Source of the DNA: Gammaproteobacteria bacterium
Lineage (GTDB): Bacteria > Pseudomonadota > Gammaproteobacteria > DSM-16500
Direction: 5' to 3'
Length of the DNA stretch: 64,000 bases
Assembly (NCBI GenBank): GCA_031291175.1
Contig: JARLJO010000022.1
Coordinates: forward strand, 30,786 to 94,785
The notes beneath the pieces are model-generated. The model did not search any database. It worked only from the letters and a program-made list of their open reading frames with translations, and was not told the origin of the DNA. Shown in pieces: positions 1-9,501 of the stretch. How positions within the stretch are numbered: the first letter of the stretch is position 1; each line of letters starts with the position of its first letter. Made by a program: the position numbers and the translations under genes.

Positions 1-101
1 TTTTCTGTTCTTTCCTTTTTCGTTCATGGCTTGAGAATAATGCGTAATGAAATAGTTGGCCTAAACAGCAACTTAAAAATTACCAGAAAATAGGCATCCA
101 T

Positions 102-860
102 ATGAAAAATACCACCGAAAACACACTAAGCAAGGTTCCCGAAATAACATTAATCTTCTGGATCATCAAAATTGCTGCTACCACACTGGGAGAGACCGGT
201 GGTGATGTCGTGTCAATGTCAATGAATCTCGGATATCTGATTGGAACAGCCATTTTTGCCGTGTTTTTCTTAATTGCTGTAGTTGCTCAAATTAAAATTG
301 ATGGCTTTCACCCATTTCTCTACTGGGCAACCATTATTGCAACGACAACTGTTGGGACAACCTTGGCTGACTTTGCTGATCGTTCTCTGGGAATAGGCTA
401 TGCAGGCGGATCATTATTATTGTTTTCCTTATTGATGCTCTCTTTGTTTGTCTGGTATCGCTCATTGGGTACGGTATCGGTTAATACAGTAAGCACACCT
501 AAAGCCGAAATGTTTTATTGGGTGACCATTATGTTTTCTCAAACTCTGGGCACGGCGCTAGGTGATTGGACGGCGGATACTGCAGGTTTTGGCTATGTGG
601 GCAGTGCGATAGTATTCGGTGTGCTATTAGCGCTGATAGGCGCAGCGTATTATTGGACAGCTTTGTCCCGGACTATGTTATTTTGGGCGGCTTTTATTCT
701 CACGCGTCCCTTGGGGGCGGTTGTGGGTGATTTTCTTGATAAGCCGACGACGGCCGGTGGCCTGGCATTGAGTCGATATTCTGCTTCGATAATTCTGTTA
801 GTGTTTATTCTTATTTGTATTTTGACCTTCAAACAAAAGGCAGCAAAACAGAGCCATTGA
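102..860 (+). CDS. Repeated multi-spanning membrane protein (COG4705-like)
   Basis: A 252-residue integral membrane protein made of four similar units. Each unit has a T-x-G-x-x-x-x-D motif (TLGETGGD, TVGTTLAD, TLGTALGD, PLGAVVGD) followed by a Gly-rich turn and a hydrophobic helix, giving about eight membrane segments. This internal repetition is typical of the uncharacterised COG4705 membrane-anchored family; no transport substrate is established. The ATG lies 7 bases after a weak AGG. The gene stands alone, convergent with the next gene. Family assignment is from the repeat pattern only, and function is unknown. Confidence 0.8.
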   Translation: MKNTTENTLSKVPEITLIFWIIKIAATTLGETGGDVVSMSMNLGYLIGTAIFAVFFLIAVVAQIKIDGFHPFLYWATIIATTTVGTTLADFADRSLGIGYAGGSLLLFSLLMLSLFVWYRSLGTVSVNTVSTPKAEMFYWVTIMFSQTLGTALGDWTADTAGFGYVGSAIVFGVLLALIGAAYYWTALSRTMLFWAAFILTRPLGAVVGDFLDKPTTAGGLALSRYSASIILLVFILICILTFKQKAAKQSH

Positions 861-882
861 TTTTGCTATCCGCTTATTTCAT

Positions 883-1506
883 TTAAGAAAAAGCTCGTGG
901 CGGGTACTCTGATTTTGTCTCTGTTGTCGTCTCATCCAGAGCGGGCAATACTTCTGTCACCAATAAAGCTGTGGGCTCAGCAGGCGCTATCTCTCTTACA
1001 GTTGAAGATGCAGCAGCCGAAAGGGATGCTAATTGTGCTGGTGCTTCATTGGAATAGGCGCTTACCCATTCCGTCATTTTTTCTTTATAGTATTTAGCAA
1101 TCAAAGCAATTTGCAGGGCTTGCCAGTCTTTGTTATTGATATGGGATGGTTTGGTTCCAAGCCGCGGATCATAAGCTGTCTTGAAAAAACTGTGTTGTTG
1201 AGTATTACCATTAGCGAGGCTATTCAGAGAAATTAAAAGTGTTATAAGGGATTTGTAAGCTTGTATAGCTGCTTGTTTAGGATGAAAAAGAGTACCAAGT
1301 TGATTGCAATAAGAGGGTACCGATTGTTCTGCCGCCTCTTTTAATAGGATCAATCCTCTGCTTTTGTCTGCCTCAGTCGTTTGGCAGCTCATAAACTGGT
1401 TCATTTTAGGTTTAATGTAGTCTTCGAAATACTCCGCTAACAAACTACGTTGCGTAGTAGAAAGTTCGTAACTTGATGGTGTGGATGGTGTGCTTGTGCT
1501 AAACAT
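883..1506 (-). CDS. Hypothetical protein, 207 aa
   Basis: A soluble, mostly helical protein of 207 residues that I do not recognise. It opens with a Ser/Thr/Pro-rich stretch (MFSTSTPSTPSSYEL), then a helical body with a few cysteines, and ends in an acidic Thr/Glu-rich tail (residues about 165-207). No signal peptide or membrane segment is visible. It is transcribed away from the large coiled-coil gene and shares a roughly 300-base intergenic region with it. The position next to effector-like genes and the low-complexity termini make it a possible secreted effector, but that is inference. Confidence 0.6.
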   Translation of the reverse strand: MFSTSTPSTPSSYELSTTQRSLLAEYFEDYIKPKMNQFMSCQTTEADKSRGLILLKEAAEQSVPSYCNQLGTLFHPKQAAIQAYKSLITLLISLNSLANGNTQQHSFFKTAYDPRLGTKPSHINNKDWQALQIALIAKYYKEKMTEWVSAYSNEAPAQLASLSAAASSTVREIAPAEPTALLVTEVLPALDETTTETKSEYPPRAFS

Positions 1507-1746
1507 TTAAATTTCTCGCTTCAATGAGTATCACTCTCTTAACCTTAAATAGTCTTTTTTTATTGAGCCTATAAAAGGCTGTGCGATATTTAATATCCTA
1601 AGAGAAGGATGGTATCACAAAAAACTGATCAAAAACTAGTCGCATAAATGACCCCCAGCCTCTTGCTCACGAGTTGTTTTCAATGTTCTTTTATTTATCC
1701 ATGCAGCATGATAAAATGGACACACTTTGCCCAATTAAAACATAAT

Positions 1747-1769
1747 GGGTTGATAAGTAACCCTTTTTT
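1747..1769 (+). terminator. Terminator-like hairpin upstream of the coiled-coil gene
   Basis: GGGTT (1747-1751) and AACCC (1759-1763) can pair around a 7-base loop, followed at once by six T residues. It lies 43 bases before the start of the 1415-residue gene and no gene precedes it on this strand, so it may be a leader attenuator. The 5-bp stem is short. The rest of 1507-1811 shows no other feature. Confidence 0.4.
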
Positions 1770-1811
1770 GGATTAAAAGTATCACACTCCTTAACGAGAG
1801 AGCAGCTTACC

Positions 1812-4800
1812 ATGAATAGTTCCGCTGAGATCAAGCAAAATCTGTGTAAAGAATATCAAAAAGTTCTCGAAAAATCGCAGCGCGATCAAGCAGATGAGAC
1901 ACCTTGCGGAAGTGTAGGCAGAGGATATGCTGCGGTATTACTCAGTCTGTTAAATTACGGATACAACGTAGCGACTCGTCGACCATTACCAACCACAGAG
2001 CCTGTTCTCGCTCGTAAAGAAACGGGGATCGTCTGTCCCTTAGAAAAAGAAGGTCGCTATTCAAGAAGCGAAATACAGCATCCCGGTTATGATGTTGTAA
2101 AAACACTTTTTAAGTCTATTAATAATAGCAAACTCAATGAAAGATCAAAATTAATCATCAAGGACCATTACGCCAGATACGAGAAAGGGGTCAAGGATAG
2201 AGGTGGTGCGTGGCTAGGACAAATGAAATCACCTGAAGAACTGCTTCAGGATGTTTTTGCAGAATTAGCTTTCAGTGAAGTGGTAACGGCATCTCTTGAA
2301 CTACTAGAACCTAAGTCAGAAAAAAAATTAAATCAGGAACAAGGACAAGAAGAAAAGTCAGATTACCCAGACGAATTAGTGGCGAGTGAACCATCTTCCG
2401 CAGAAAAAAAAGAGGATGAGAAAGAAAAGTTTAATTTAAATCCGCTCAGTTTTGACAATGTCATGCAATCTCGAATGCAGGCTCTTCAACGCATCACAGA
2501 AAATTTAGATAAAGATAATAAGCTAAGCGCTATTCTACCTTTTGAAGCACCCCAAACAGATTATCCGTGCTTGATGTTTGATTTACGCAATTTTGCTGCA
2601 AAGCTGGGTTTAAATCATCAGGAAGGCCAAAAAGCCGATAAAAATCTGGAAAATCTCGTCAAATTAATCATGTGTTATTTTTGTGGTCTGGTAAATTCAC
2701 ATAGCATAAGATTCTACCAAGGCAATTTTATTTGGACACAGACTCAATCCAGTTTTGGTAATCTCCGTCCTTCGCTTGCGGATACGCCTCCCTCTTTTCG
2801 ATTTTCTCTGGGACTGGTTCCAGACAATTTTTCCGCTGTTGTTAAAGCTGCTTATAAAGATCTTTGTGAGGTTTTAAACGATAGCAGTATACAAGGCATT
2901 CTTAAACAGCTGATCGCCAGTTTAAATTCAGCTTCGGCAGCAGCTGCCTCTCACTCTTCTCCAATAAAAAAAGATAAAGCGTTATTTTCTTTTCTGAGTA
3001 ATGCCTGGGCAGATGAAGATGCACAACAGTATGCACTTTTTATTACAGAAACTTCAGACTCACCACAAGCCGCCTTCAGTGCCTATTTAAATCAAATTAC
3101 TATACTTAGCAATCAACCCCAGTCGAAACAGAAAAGAGTGAGAGCGGATGCGAACCATCAGCTCACCCTTAAAAAAATAATCAATGACGAACAAGAGGCC
3201 GCTGTCGCGCTTGCGCCAAATGAGCTCACCATGTTGCTAACTAACATGGTTTTGCTCGCTAAAAATAGAATGGCTGAAAATCAAAAACCTTATCCATTAA
3301 GAGATTTTGAAAACAGACTAGACGAACAAACCACAGCAATCATTCATGAAGCGGAGCGTGCGCTGGAATCAAAAGATTTTAGCGAGACAACAAGCTGCAT
3401 AGAAACCCTATCGCGTTTACTGCTTTTAAAATACGAACTGATATTGACACATGAGCGTTTAAAACGACTTAAAAAACAGAATGGGCAAAATGACAGGCGA
3501 TCTCTTGAAGCGTCGGGTTTCATGTCTTTGAGTTTATCAGCCTCTGCTAACTCAGGGATTTTTGGTTTAGCGCCGCTTTCAAATGCGAATTCTCTTACAG
3601 AAAGTCGGTTCGACATGACTTTAAGCAAGGATACTTTCCCAGCGCGCAGTGGCATGAGTGCTTTCGTGAGCGTAATCAAAGCCATATTAAAAGTATGCAA
3701 TAAAGAAGCTTCTTATCAATTTAATGATCTTGTTTATTTTGAGCTGACCCCCGATATTTTTGGAGAAATCCAAGAACGAGCAGTTGCAGGCGATACGCCA
3801 ATTGGTAGCCCTCTTGCTGGGCCTGTTTCTGTTGCTATTGCCGATCAAAGTTCTTTCCCAAGCAGACCTAACGGAGAAAGTACCAAGACACGATGGGCAG
3901 GTGATTGGGAAAAAATAGACGATAAAGATCGTCCACAAATTTTAATCGTGGATGTCACCTCCTGTCCCAAGTCGGATGTCGCTAAATTAGTTACGGAATT
4001 TAACAAACAACCTGATCGCGCACCTTTCTTTCTGATGACTTTTTCCAGTGATAATAAATTCAAACAAATGGGCGTTGATTTGGTGTCTATGGGTGAAATG
4101 AGACTCTTTAAGAAAGAGGGGCGAGCGAGTGATGAAAGTCTGAATCAGAAGAATCTTGCCATTTTTTCGAAATTACAGGAAATCTTGGCAAAGTCTCAGG
4201 AAAACAATTCGACAGCAAAAGCCTACCGGAAGTTGATCGCTGACATCGGCCAAAGAATGAGTTTAAAACCCGACTCTGCTGAAGAGCTTTACTATTCAAT
4301 TATTTCTGAAGAAGACATACTCCTTATGGCAGAGGCGATTACAGAGGAAGGTGGCGTTGATATTTTCAGAAATCCGGAAAGCTCAGCCAATCTGTCTTTA
4401 AGTCAATTTTTACTAGAAGATCCTAACGCTGCTTCTTTGATGATGGCACCTGGCAGCGTATTTCATTCATTAGCGAATTCTCCGTTACTTTTAGCAGCAT
4501 CTGCCAATGCAGCAAGTTTTCAAGTCGGTCCCTCACCTGAGGAGCTACTCTTTTCGGCGCAAGAAAAACAATTGGCAGAGATGACAGCTGAAAATAAAAA
4601 ATTGCGAGAGACAATTAAGCAACAGCTAGCTTCTCTTTCTGAACATGAAGTTCAGAAAGAACGTTCTGATTTCACTTTGGAGCAAAAAAGCCAGGAAATC
4701 TTGAGCTTGGCAAAGCAGCTTGCTACATTTGAAACAGTTGAAAAAGAGCATATAAAAACAAATGGTGATTTAAATAAAGATCTGGCTTTATCAAAGCAGC

Positions 4801-6059
4801 GGATGAAAACACAGGAAGAGCTTATTAGCAGTTTGCTTGCGGAGCAAGATGAATTAAAGCCTAAAATCCAGGCGCTGACACAAAAACTGGGGCAGGTTGA
4901 ACAGGCGGCGCTTTCTCAGGTTGCTACGTTGAGTGAAGAAAATAAGCAATTAAAAGAAGTAGCAAAAGAAGTTCAACATTTCAGGGAAACCAGCCTGGCT
5001 TTAAGCGCTGAAAAGCAAAAGCTCGTAACACAGCTACTTGAGCACGAAAAAAAATTAATGTCTCAGCAAAAACAACTTGTTGAATTGCAGGCTAGTCTGA
5101 AGGAAAAAGCAGAAGAGAGTATTGCCCATCAGTCTCAAAAACAGACGATGGAGGCACAAAGGCTAGAGCAGGAAAAAAGGTTACAGCTTCAGCAAACGCA
5201 GCTTTCTAATTTGTCTCTGAACCTGCGAGGAAAAACACAAGAAAGTGTTGCTCTCCTTTCTGAAAATGGAACGATGAAGGCTAAGCTGCTTGAAGCAAAT
5301 AGAGCGCAGTATCTACTGCAAGCACAACAAGCTGAGCAAGCAGCAGAAATCAGTGCTCTTTCTTCGGAAAATCAAGAAATAAAAGCTCAGCGAATTGAAA
5401 GTGAAGCACAAAACCGAATTGATAGAGAGAAATTGCAGGCTGTCAGAAATAAGGCGCTAGCTATTCAACAATTAGTACGCGCTCACCCCGTAGCACCGGT
5501 AAAAACAGCCTGGTGGAAATACGCTATGGCAACAGTTGGCTGTCTGGTCGGTGGTGTCGCTCTTGCTACTGGTATTGGCACGGCTCTTGGCCTACCTTTG
5601 ATAGCACTGAGTATAAGTTCTGTTGTTGGCATTGGCATGGCCGCGGGTGGCGGCGTCTCCCTAATCAGCGGCTTTGCTTACATGGGTTTAAGTGCAAGTG
5701 CAGATGCTGTAGCGCAAAAGCAATACGAAGATCAGGTTGCTGTACAAATTGCTAATTTGAATGCTGTGCAGCTAGATAATCACAACGAAGACGAAGAGAG
5801 AAACCCAGGCCCAGATGCAGACGAACAAAAACATGAGGGCCATAGAGTAGCCGATCCCATTGTTGATGTTCTTGCTAATGAATTAAATCCCCAACGCGAA
5901 ATTTTACCGCCAGCGAATTTTCAACATGACAGATCTGCATCCTATTCACCGCCTTCGGTATTGAATCATTCAATATATAGGCCTAATCCTGTTGCAAGGG
6001 CGCCTCAGCCGCAGCCTCCAGAGCAAAAACTGGGACGTCAATCGCCAAGCCATTTATAA
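1812..6059 (+). CDS. Large coiled-coil protein with C-terminal membrane hairpin (candidate effector)
   Basis: A 1415-residue protein that I do not recognise. Residues 1-900 are mixed and helical, with a charged Lys/Glu segment near 165-210. About 910-1230 is a long heptad-like coiled coil rich in Gln, Glu, Lys and Leu. About 1234-1295 holds two adjacent Gly/Ala-rich hydrophobic stretches (after WWKYAM), shaped like a membrane hairpin. The tail (1300-1415) is acidic and then Pro-rich. There is no signal peptide. This architecture resembles Legionella/Coxiella translocated effectors and chlamydial inclusion-membrane proteins, which act on host membranes; that role is inferred. It stands alone, preceded by a terminator-like hairpin. 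Start ATG follows a GAGAGAGCAG region. Confidence 0.75.
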   Translation: MNSSAEIKQNLCKEYQKVLEKSQRDQADETPCGSVGRGYAAVLLSLLNYGYNVATRRPLPTTEPVLARKETGIVCPLEKEGRYSRSEIQHPGYDVVKTLFKSINNSKLNERSKLIIKDHYARYEKGVKDRGGAWLGQMKSPEELLQDVFAELAFSEVVTASLELLEPKSEKKLNQEQGQEEKSDYPDELVASEPSSAEKKEDEKEKFNLNPLSFDNVMQSRMQALQRITENLDKDNKLSAILPFEAPQTDYPCLMFDLRNFAAKLGLNHQEGQKADKNLENLVKLIMCYFCGLVNSHSIRFYQGNFIWTQTQSSFGNLRPSLADTPPSFRFSLGLVPDNFSAVVKAAYKDLCEVLNDSSIQGILKQLIASLNSASAAAASHSSPIKKDKALFSFLSNAWADEDAQQYALFITETSDSPQAAFSAYLNQITILSNQPQSKQKRVRADANHQLTLKKIINDEQEAAVALAPNELTMLLTNMVLLAKNRMAENQKPYPLRDFENRLDEQTTAIIHEAERALESKDFSETTSCIETLSRLLLLKYELILTHERLKRLKKQNGQNDRRSLEASGFMSLSLSASANSGIFGLAPLSNANSLTESRFDMTLSKDTFPARSGMSAFVSVIKAILKVCNKEASYQFNDLVYFELTPDIFGEIQERAVAGDTPIGSPLAGPVSVAIADQSSFPSRPNGESTKTRWAGDWEKIDDKDRPQILIVDVTSCPKSDVAKLVTEFNKQPDRAPFFLMTFSSDNKFKQMGVDLVSMGEMRLFKKEGRASDESLNQKNLAIFSKLQEILAKSQENNSTAKAYRKLIADIGQRMSLKPDSAEELYYSIISEEDILLMAEAITEEGGVDIFRNPESSANLSLSQFLLEDPNAASLMMAPGSVFHSLANSPLLLAASANAASFQVGPSPEELLFSAQEKQLAEMTAENKKLRETIKQQLASLSEHEVQKERSDFTLEQKSQEILSLAKQLATFETVEKEHIKTNGDLNKDLALSKQRMKTQEELISSLLAEQDELKPKIQALTQKLGQVEQAALSQVATLSEENKQLKEVAKEVQHFRETSLALSAEKQKLVTQLLEHEKKLMSQQKQLVELQASLKEKAEESIAHQSQKQTMEAQRLEQEKRLQLQQTQLSNLSLNLRGKTQESVALLSENGTMKAKLLEANRAQYLLQAQQAEQAAEISALSSENQEIKAQRIESEAQNRIDREKLQAVRNKALAIQQLVRAHPVAPVKTAWWKYAMATVGCLVGGVALATGIGTALGLPLIALSISSVVGIGMAAGGGVSLISGFAYMGLSASADAVAQKQYEDQVAVQIANLNAVQLDNHNEDEERNPGPDADEQKHEGHRVADPIVDVLANELNPQREILPPANFQHDRSASYSPPSVLNHSIYRPNPVARAPQPQPPEQKLGRQSPSHL

Positions 6060-6124
6060 GCTGTTGTATTGATATGGTGTGATTAACACTCCCACCATAT
6101 ATTGTCTTGGTCTTTCGTAGTCGT

Positions 6125-6805
6125 CTAATGCAATTTAGGGGATGCAGCTGAGAGTTCTGGCTCTTTTTCCTTGCACTCTTGTTGTCGCTCTAAGTGTTGA
6201 GCTGAAAAATTATTACAAATTAACTCAAGCTTTCTCATGATTTCTTCGGGCGTTGAAAATATATAACGCTCTAAGTTTTTTTCCTTAAACATGTTGTGCG
6301 CTTGAATAATGCGTTGGGCAAAATGCTGGAAATCGGTTAAAGGGTTTTCACTGCGATCAAAATCGCGCTCAAGAAATTCATTTCTGATAGCTAATAATCG
6401 TATTTCAAATTTCTTAACATTAAATGCTCTACGAACCGCTATATCGGCCAATGAGCTTTCAACATAAAAATTGATAATCCAAAGATCAGGATCTTTAGTA
6501 AAATGGCTGTTCTTCGTCTCTAAGATCCGTCGTCTTGCCGACTCTGCTAATTCTTTTGAAAGCTTATTCATTGATGATCCGCCCATTAGGCCAAGAAGTG
6601 ATGACGCAGGGTCTGGATTTGCAAGTCTAGCGTCTCTGTTAGTAGTAACCTCGGCAAATAAACGATCATATTCTTTTTTATCAGAGATCAATTTGCCCTG
6701 TGGCTCTAAAAAATCAATGGCTTTTTTAAGTTCGATTTTGCAAAGATCATGTATTTCCTTCCAAAATGCTTTAAGTTCTTCTTTGTAACTTCTACTAGCA
6801 GCCAT
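6125..6805 (-). CDS. Hypothetical protein, 226 aa, charged C-terminus
   Basis: A 226-residue soluble helical protein, not recognised. It is rich in Glu, Lys and Arg with no signal peptide or membrane segment. The last 25 residues include a Glu-dense patch (QECKEKEPEL) followed by a short neutral tail; Glu-rich patches close to the C-terminus are a known feature of many Dot/Icm effectors (the E-block), so translocation is possible but unproven. A good GAGGT ribosome-binding site lies 6 bases before the ATG. It is convergent with the coiled-coil gene, with only 65 bases between their stops. Confidence 0.65.
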   Translation of the reverse strand: MAASRSYKEELKAFWKEIHDLCKIELKKAIDFLEPQGKLISDKKEYDRLFAEVTTNRDARLANPDPASSLLGLMGGSSMNKLSKELAESARRRILETKNSHFTKDPDLWIINFYVESSLADIAVRRAFNVKKFEIRLLAIRNEFLERDFDRSENPLTDFQHFAQRIIQAHNMFKEKNLERYIFSTPEEIMRKLELICNNFSAQHLERQQECKEKEPELSAASPKLH

Positions 6806-7062
6806 GTTTTACCTCGTAATCTTTAAATAAAGTTTAAGCTTTAAAAGAATTTATTTCATAATTTTTCGGTGTCTAATATTATGCTTTTTATGCATTCAAT
6901 TCAATCGAAAAGATTTTTTATTGGTATTAAGGCTTAATGCATTAATCATAGCAGTAAGGGTAGGGTAGCTCGATTATCTGTTTGACTTTATCCCAAGATG
7001 TTCAGGCATTTCTCATGTTTAGAGCGCGTGGTTCGCCAGTGGTAATCACTAATCTAAATCTT

Positions 7063-7521
7063 TTATTCGGCACAGATTTTTTTGAGAGTATTTTCCAAGG
7101 TGGTGGGGTCAGCCAGCTTGTAATCATGCGAAGAGATATATCCCTCATATCTTTCAAAAAATTTATCTACATTAGAATGAATAGGTTTCCACTCTTCCTT
7201 TTTTGCCGTTCCATGCATTGGAAAAAGTTTAGCATGCACATGATCCACGCCAAATCCTTCAAAAACCATTGCTGTTCTACCGACATCTTCTAGTTTTTCA
7301 TCAAGCAATTTTGCGACCTTTTTAGTTGCTAATATAAGATCTGTTAAAACATTATCATCTAAGTCAAACGCATAACTTGAATAATGCGATTTTGGAATGA
7401 CAACTGTAACCCCTTCAGTGTTTGGAAAAATAGAAAGAAATGCGATGTGTGACGCATCTTCCCACACGAGATAGGATTTTTCTTCTTTTTTCGCAATTTT
7501 ACAAAAGATACAATCACTCAT
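7063..7521 (-). CDS. HIT-family nucleotide hydrolase
   Basis: A 152-residue histidine-triad protein. It begins with the typical MSDCIFCKIAKKEE opening and carries the HIT signature as DHVHAKLFPMHG, where the usual third His of H-x-H-x-H is Lys; the first two His, including the nucleophile position, are kept. HIT enzymes hydrolyse dinucleoside polyphosphates or nucleoside phosphoramidates in the cytoplasm. Length is normal for the family and a GAGG ribosome-binding site precedes the ATG. Neighbouring genes do not suggest an operon. The exact substrate cannot be read from the sequence. Confidence 0.85.
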   Translation of the reverse strand: MSDCIFCKIAKKEEKSYLVWEDASHIAFLSIFPNTEGVTVVIPKSHYSSYAFDLDDNVLTDLILATKKVAKLLDEKLEDVGRTAMVFEGFGVDHVHAKLFPMHGTAKKEEWKPIHSNVDKFFERYEGYISSHDYKLADPTTLENTLKKICAE

Positions 7522-7677
7522 TTTAGCCTCATTAATTTATTAGTTAAAAAACTATGATTAGCAAAAAATCATTTACAAAAGATTACTGGATAAATGCGCA
7601 GAAAATTAATTATATGAGGATTAGAGCAATGAGTCATTTGAAAATTAAAGCTGCTTAATCGGTGCTATAACACAATT

Positions 7678-8016
7678 TTGAGTGGTTATGACTTTAATCA
7701 GCAAGATGATATCTTTTGTGCAAGAGTGCAATGTACACAGAAGGATGTGCTCGTAGAACTGTTTTCTAGTCAGCCTGTCGTCAAAAAATATGTACGCCGC
7801 TATGTTCAGTCGAGAACAGTTGCTGATATTCCTGAAGGCTATACCCAGGCAGGTTATGATGGAGTCGCCCAGATTTGGTTTGATGATATTGCTGGCTTCA
7901 ATGGAGTTTTCGCATCTCAAAATTACAGAAATGTCATTCACCCCGATGAAGAAAGGTTCGTTGATGGAAAGCGATGTGAGCTCCTATTTTCTGAAGAGAC
8001 TCCTATCATCGATTGA
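7678..8016 (+). pseudogene. EthD-like domain protein, 5'-truncated remnant
   Basis: The translation from 7678 contains a clear EthD-type C-terminal half: VVKKYVRRYVQSRTVAD, then YDGVAQIWFDD, FASQNYRN and DEERFVD. EthD-like proteins are small ferredoxin-fold proteins of about 100-230 residues. The expected N-terminal strand and His-Gly-Pro segment are missing and replaced by unrelated sequence. The only start available is a TTG without a ribosome-binding site, and the nearest ATG (7630) runs into a stop after nine codons. I read this as a decayed gene. A decayed hydrolase fragment follows on the same strand, so both may be remains of one operon. Confidence 0.6.
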
Positions 8017-8169
8017 TAAAGAAAAAACATCATTTTGGCTATGTGGATTCTGCGACGTAAGAGCTCTATATGAGACGCAGCATTTTGCTGCCACTGGCTT
8101 GCATCAAACAAAGCTCATTGCAATTAACTTACTTTAGACGCATTTTCAACTTAACAATAGGAGAAAAAC

Positions 8170-8307
8170 ATGACATTTTCTCATATCAGTAAACCGTCAA
8201 TCGTCTTTGTTCACGGCGGGTTCGTCGATGATTTCGCCTGGAGCCATATTAGATTGACTAACATCAACAGCCAGCTTAGGAAAATTAGTAATCTCTATTG
8301 TCATTGA
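8170..8307 (+). pseudogene. Alpha/beta-hydrolase 5' fragment fused into mscS antisense
   Basis: After a good AGGAG ribosome-binding site an ATG opens a 45-codon frame. Its first 24 residues read like an alpha/beta-hydrolase N-terminus (KPSIVFVHGGFVDDFAW, strand then oxyanion His-Gly). From about position 8243 the frame is simply antisense to the mscS-type gene and stops at 8305. The rest of the hydrolase is gone, so this is the left border of a deletion or recombination joint. The homology call rests on motif recognition. Confidence 0.6.
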
Positions 8308-9153
8308 AGCAAATTCTACCTTGCCGTCTGTTTGTGAGAATGCATCAACAATATTTTGAAATAATTTATCTTTTATATTTCGTCTAGCGGTATGAGGCAC
8401 CAAATAGCGAGCTGTAAATTCTAGCCAATTATCATTTGCGATTAATGTGACGGCGGGGTCGAAATTTGATGTGTCAATCATGTATCGATCTTTTACGTCC
8501 AACCATTTTTCATTTGCCATTGTTTTGAATGGGCTAACAATAGGCTCGACAATATTTAAAAGAATTTGGCGAGCTGCATGTTGATCGCTACCATATCTAA
8601 CAGGAACGACTATCTCATCCCAAACAAAAGGAAATGCACCTGAATAATTGACTACGCTTTCTTTCAAAATAATAGCATTTGTCAGATGAATAATTCGACC
8701 GCTATGTTGATCGGCCTTTACCCAATTACCAATTTCCATCAGTGACGTTCGCATAAATCCAATGCTAATTACATCTCCTTGTATTTCGCCAACTTGAATC
8801 CGATCGCCGACTTGAAAAAGACCTGTTGTCACGATGATAATTCTTCCCGCTATGCTGGCAATAACTTCTTGTAATGAAAAAGCAATGCCTGCACCAATCA
8901 CACTAAATGGTATAGCAAATTCCTTGATTTCGGTTGCAAACACAATTGCAGTGATAATCAGAAAAAAAACACCACACACCAAAGCGGTGATGTCTTGAAT
9001 ATGATATAAAATTTTATTTTGCTTGATTGTTGAGTGCTGTAAAAAGAGTTTTAAAATTTTAAGGAGTAATTTAATTATTACGGCTAATACAATAAGCGCC
9101 GTAATTTTGAGTAGAGGCGTTGAATAGGGTATGGACTCTAGTAAACTTTCCAT
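8197..9153 (-). CDS. MscS-family mechanosensitive channel
   Basis: A small-conductance mechanosensitive channel homologue of 318 residues. Two or three N-terminal membrane helices precede the pore-lining helix and conserved beta domain (FSVIGAGIAFSLQEVIA, then GRIIIVTTGLFQVGDRI and GDVISIGFMRTSL). These channels open on membrane tension to release solutes during osmotic downshock. I take ATG 9153 as start because GAGGT lies just upstream; a TTG 22 codons further out lacks a site. The last dozen or so residues (IIDEPAVNKDD) are antisense to the hydrolase fragment at 8170-8243, so the native C-terminus was probably replaced by read-out into foreign DNA. Confidence 0.85.
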   Translation of the reverse strand: MESLLESIPYSTPLLKITALIVLAVIIKLLLKILKLFLQHSTIKQNKILYHIQDITALVCGVFFLIITAIVFATEIKEFAIPFSVIGAGIAFSLQEVIASIAGRIIIVTTGLFQVGDRIQVGEIQGDVISIGFMRTSLMEIGNWVKADQHSGRIIHLTNAIILKESVVNYSGAFPFVWDEIVVPVRYGSDQHAARQILLNIVEPIVSPFKTMANEKWLDVKDRYMIDTSNFDPAVTLIANDNWLEFTARYLVPHTARRNIKDKLFQNIVDAFSQTDGKVEFASMTIEITNFPKLAVDVSQSNMAPGEIIDEPAVNKDD

Positions 9154-9501
9154 GTCTACCTCATGCGGTGATAATTTACTCGTAAGAGTTAGTATTAGGT
9201 TTGTATAGGTTAGTTGCAATGCTTTTCTTTGTCGGTGATCATGTATGGCTAATTAATAGCAAGAAGTCGGCCATCTGTGAAATATTTCCCAGTTTTCTTT
9301 AGTGATTACAATGCTAATTGAGTAGAAAGATCAAGGGCGGATAGACACATTTATGCATTCTTTTGCTGCAGTTGTGATGTTTTTGAATTTAATTTTAATT
9401 AATAATCAGTCGATTATGTAATTTTTTGACCCTTGCCTATATTATTTGCATTATCAACTATAATGAATATATAACTCTTTATTTAGAGATTGTGGGGTTT
9501 T
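9154..9501. other. Divergent intergenic region
   Basis: About 350 AT-rich bases between the divergent mscS-type gene and the 332-residue unknown. A TATAAT at 9459-9464 with TTGCCT at 9433-9438 is a possible promoter for the right-hand gene, but the 20-base spacer is long. I see nothing else here. Confidence 0.3.

Noticed and set aside
6982..7293. Plus-strand frame overlapping the HIT gene
   Set aside because: Mostly antisense to the conserved HIT domain; composition not protein-like.
7790..8137. Frame overlapping the EthD remnant
   Set aside because: Out of frame with the recognisable EthD sequence and without similarity to anything.
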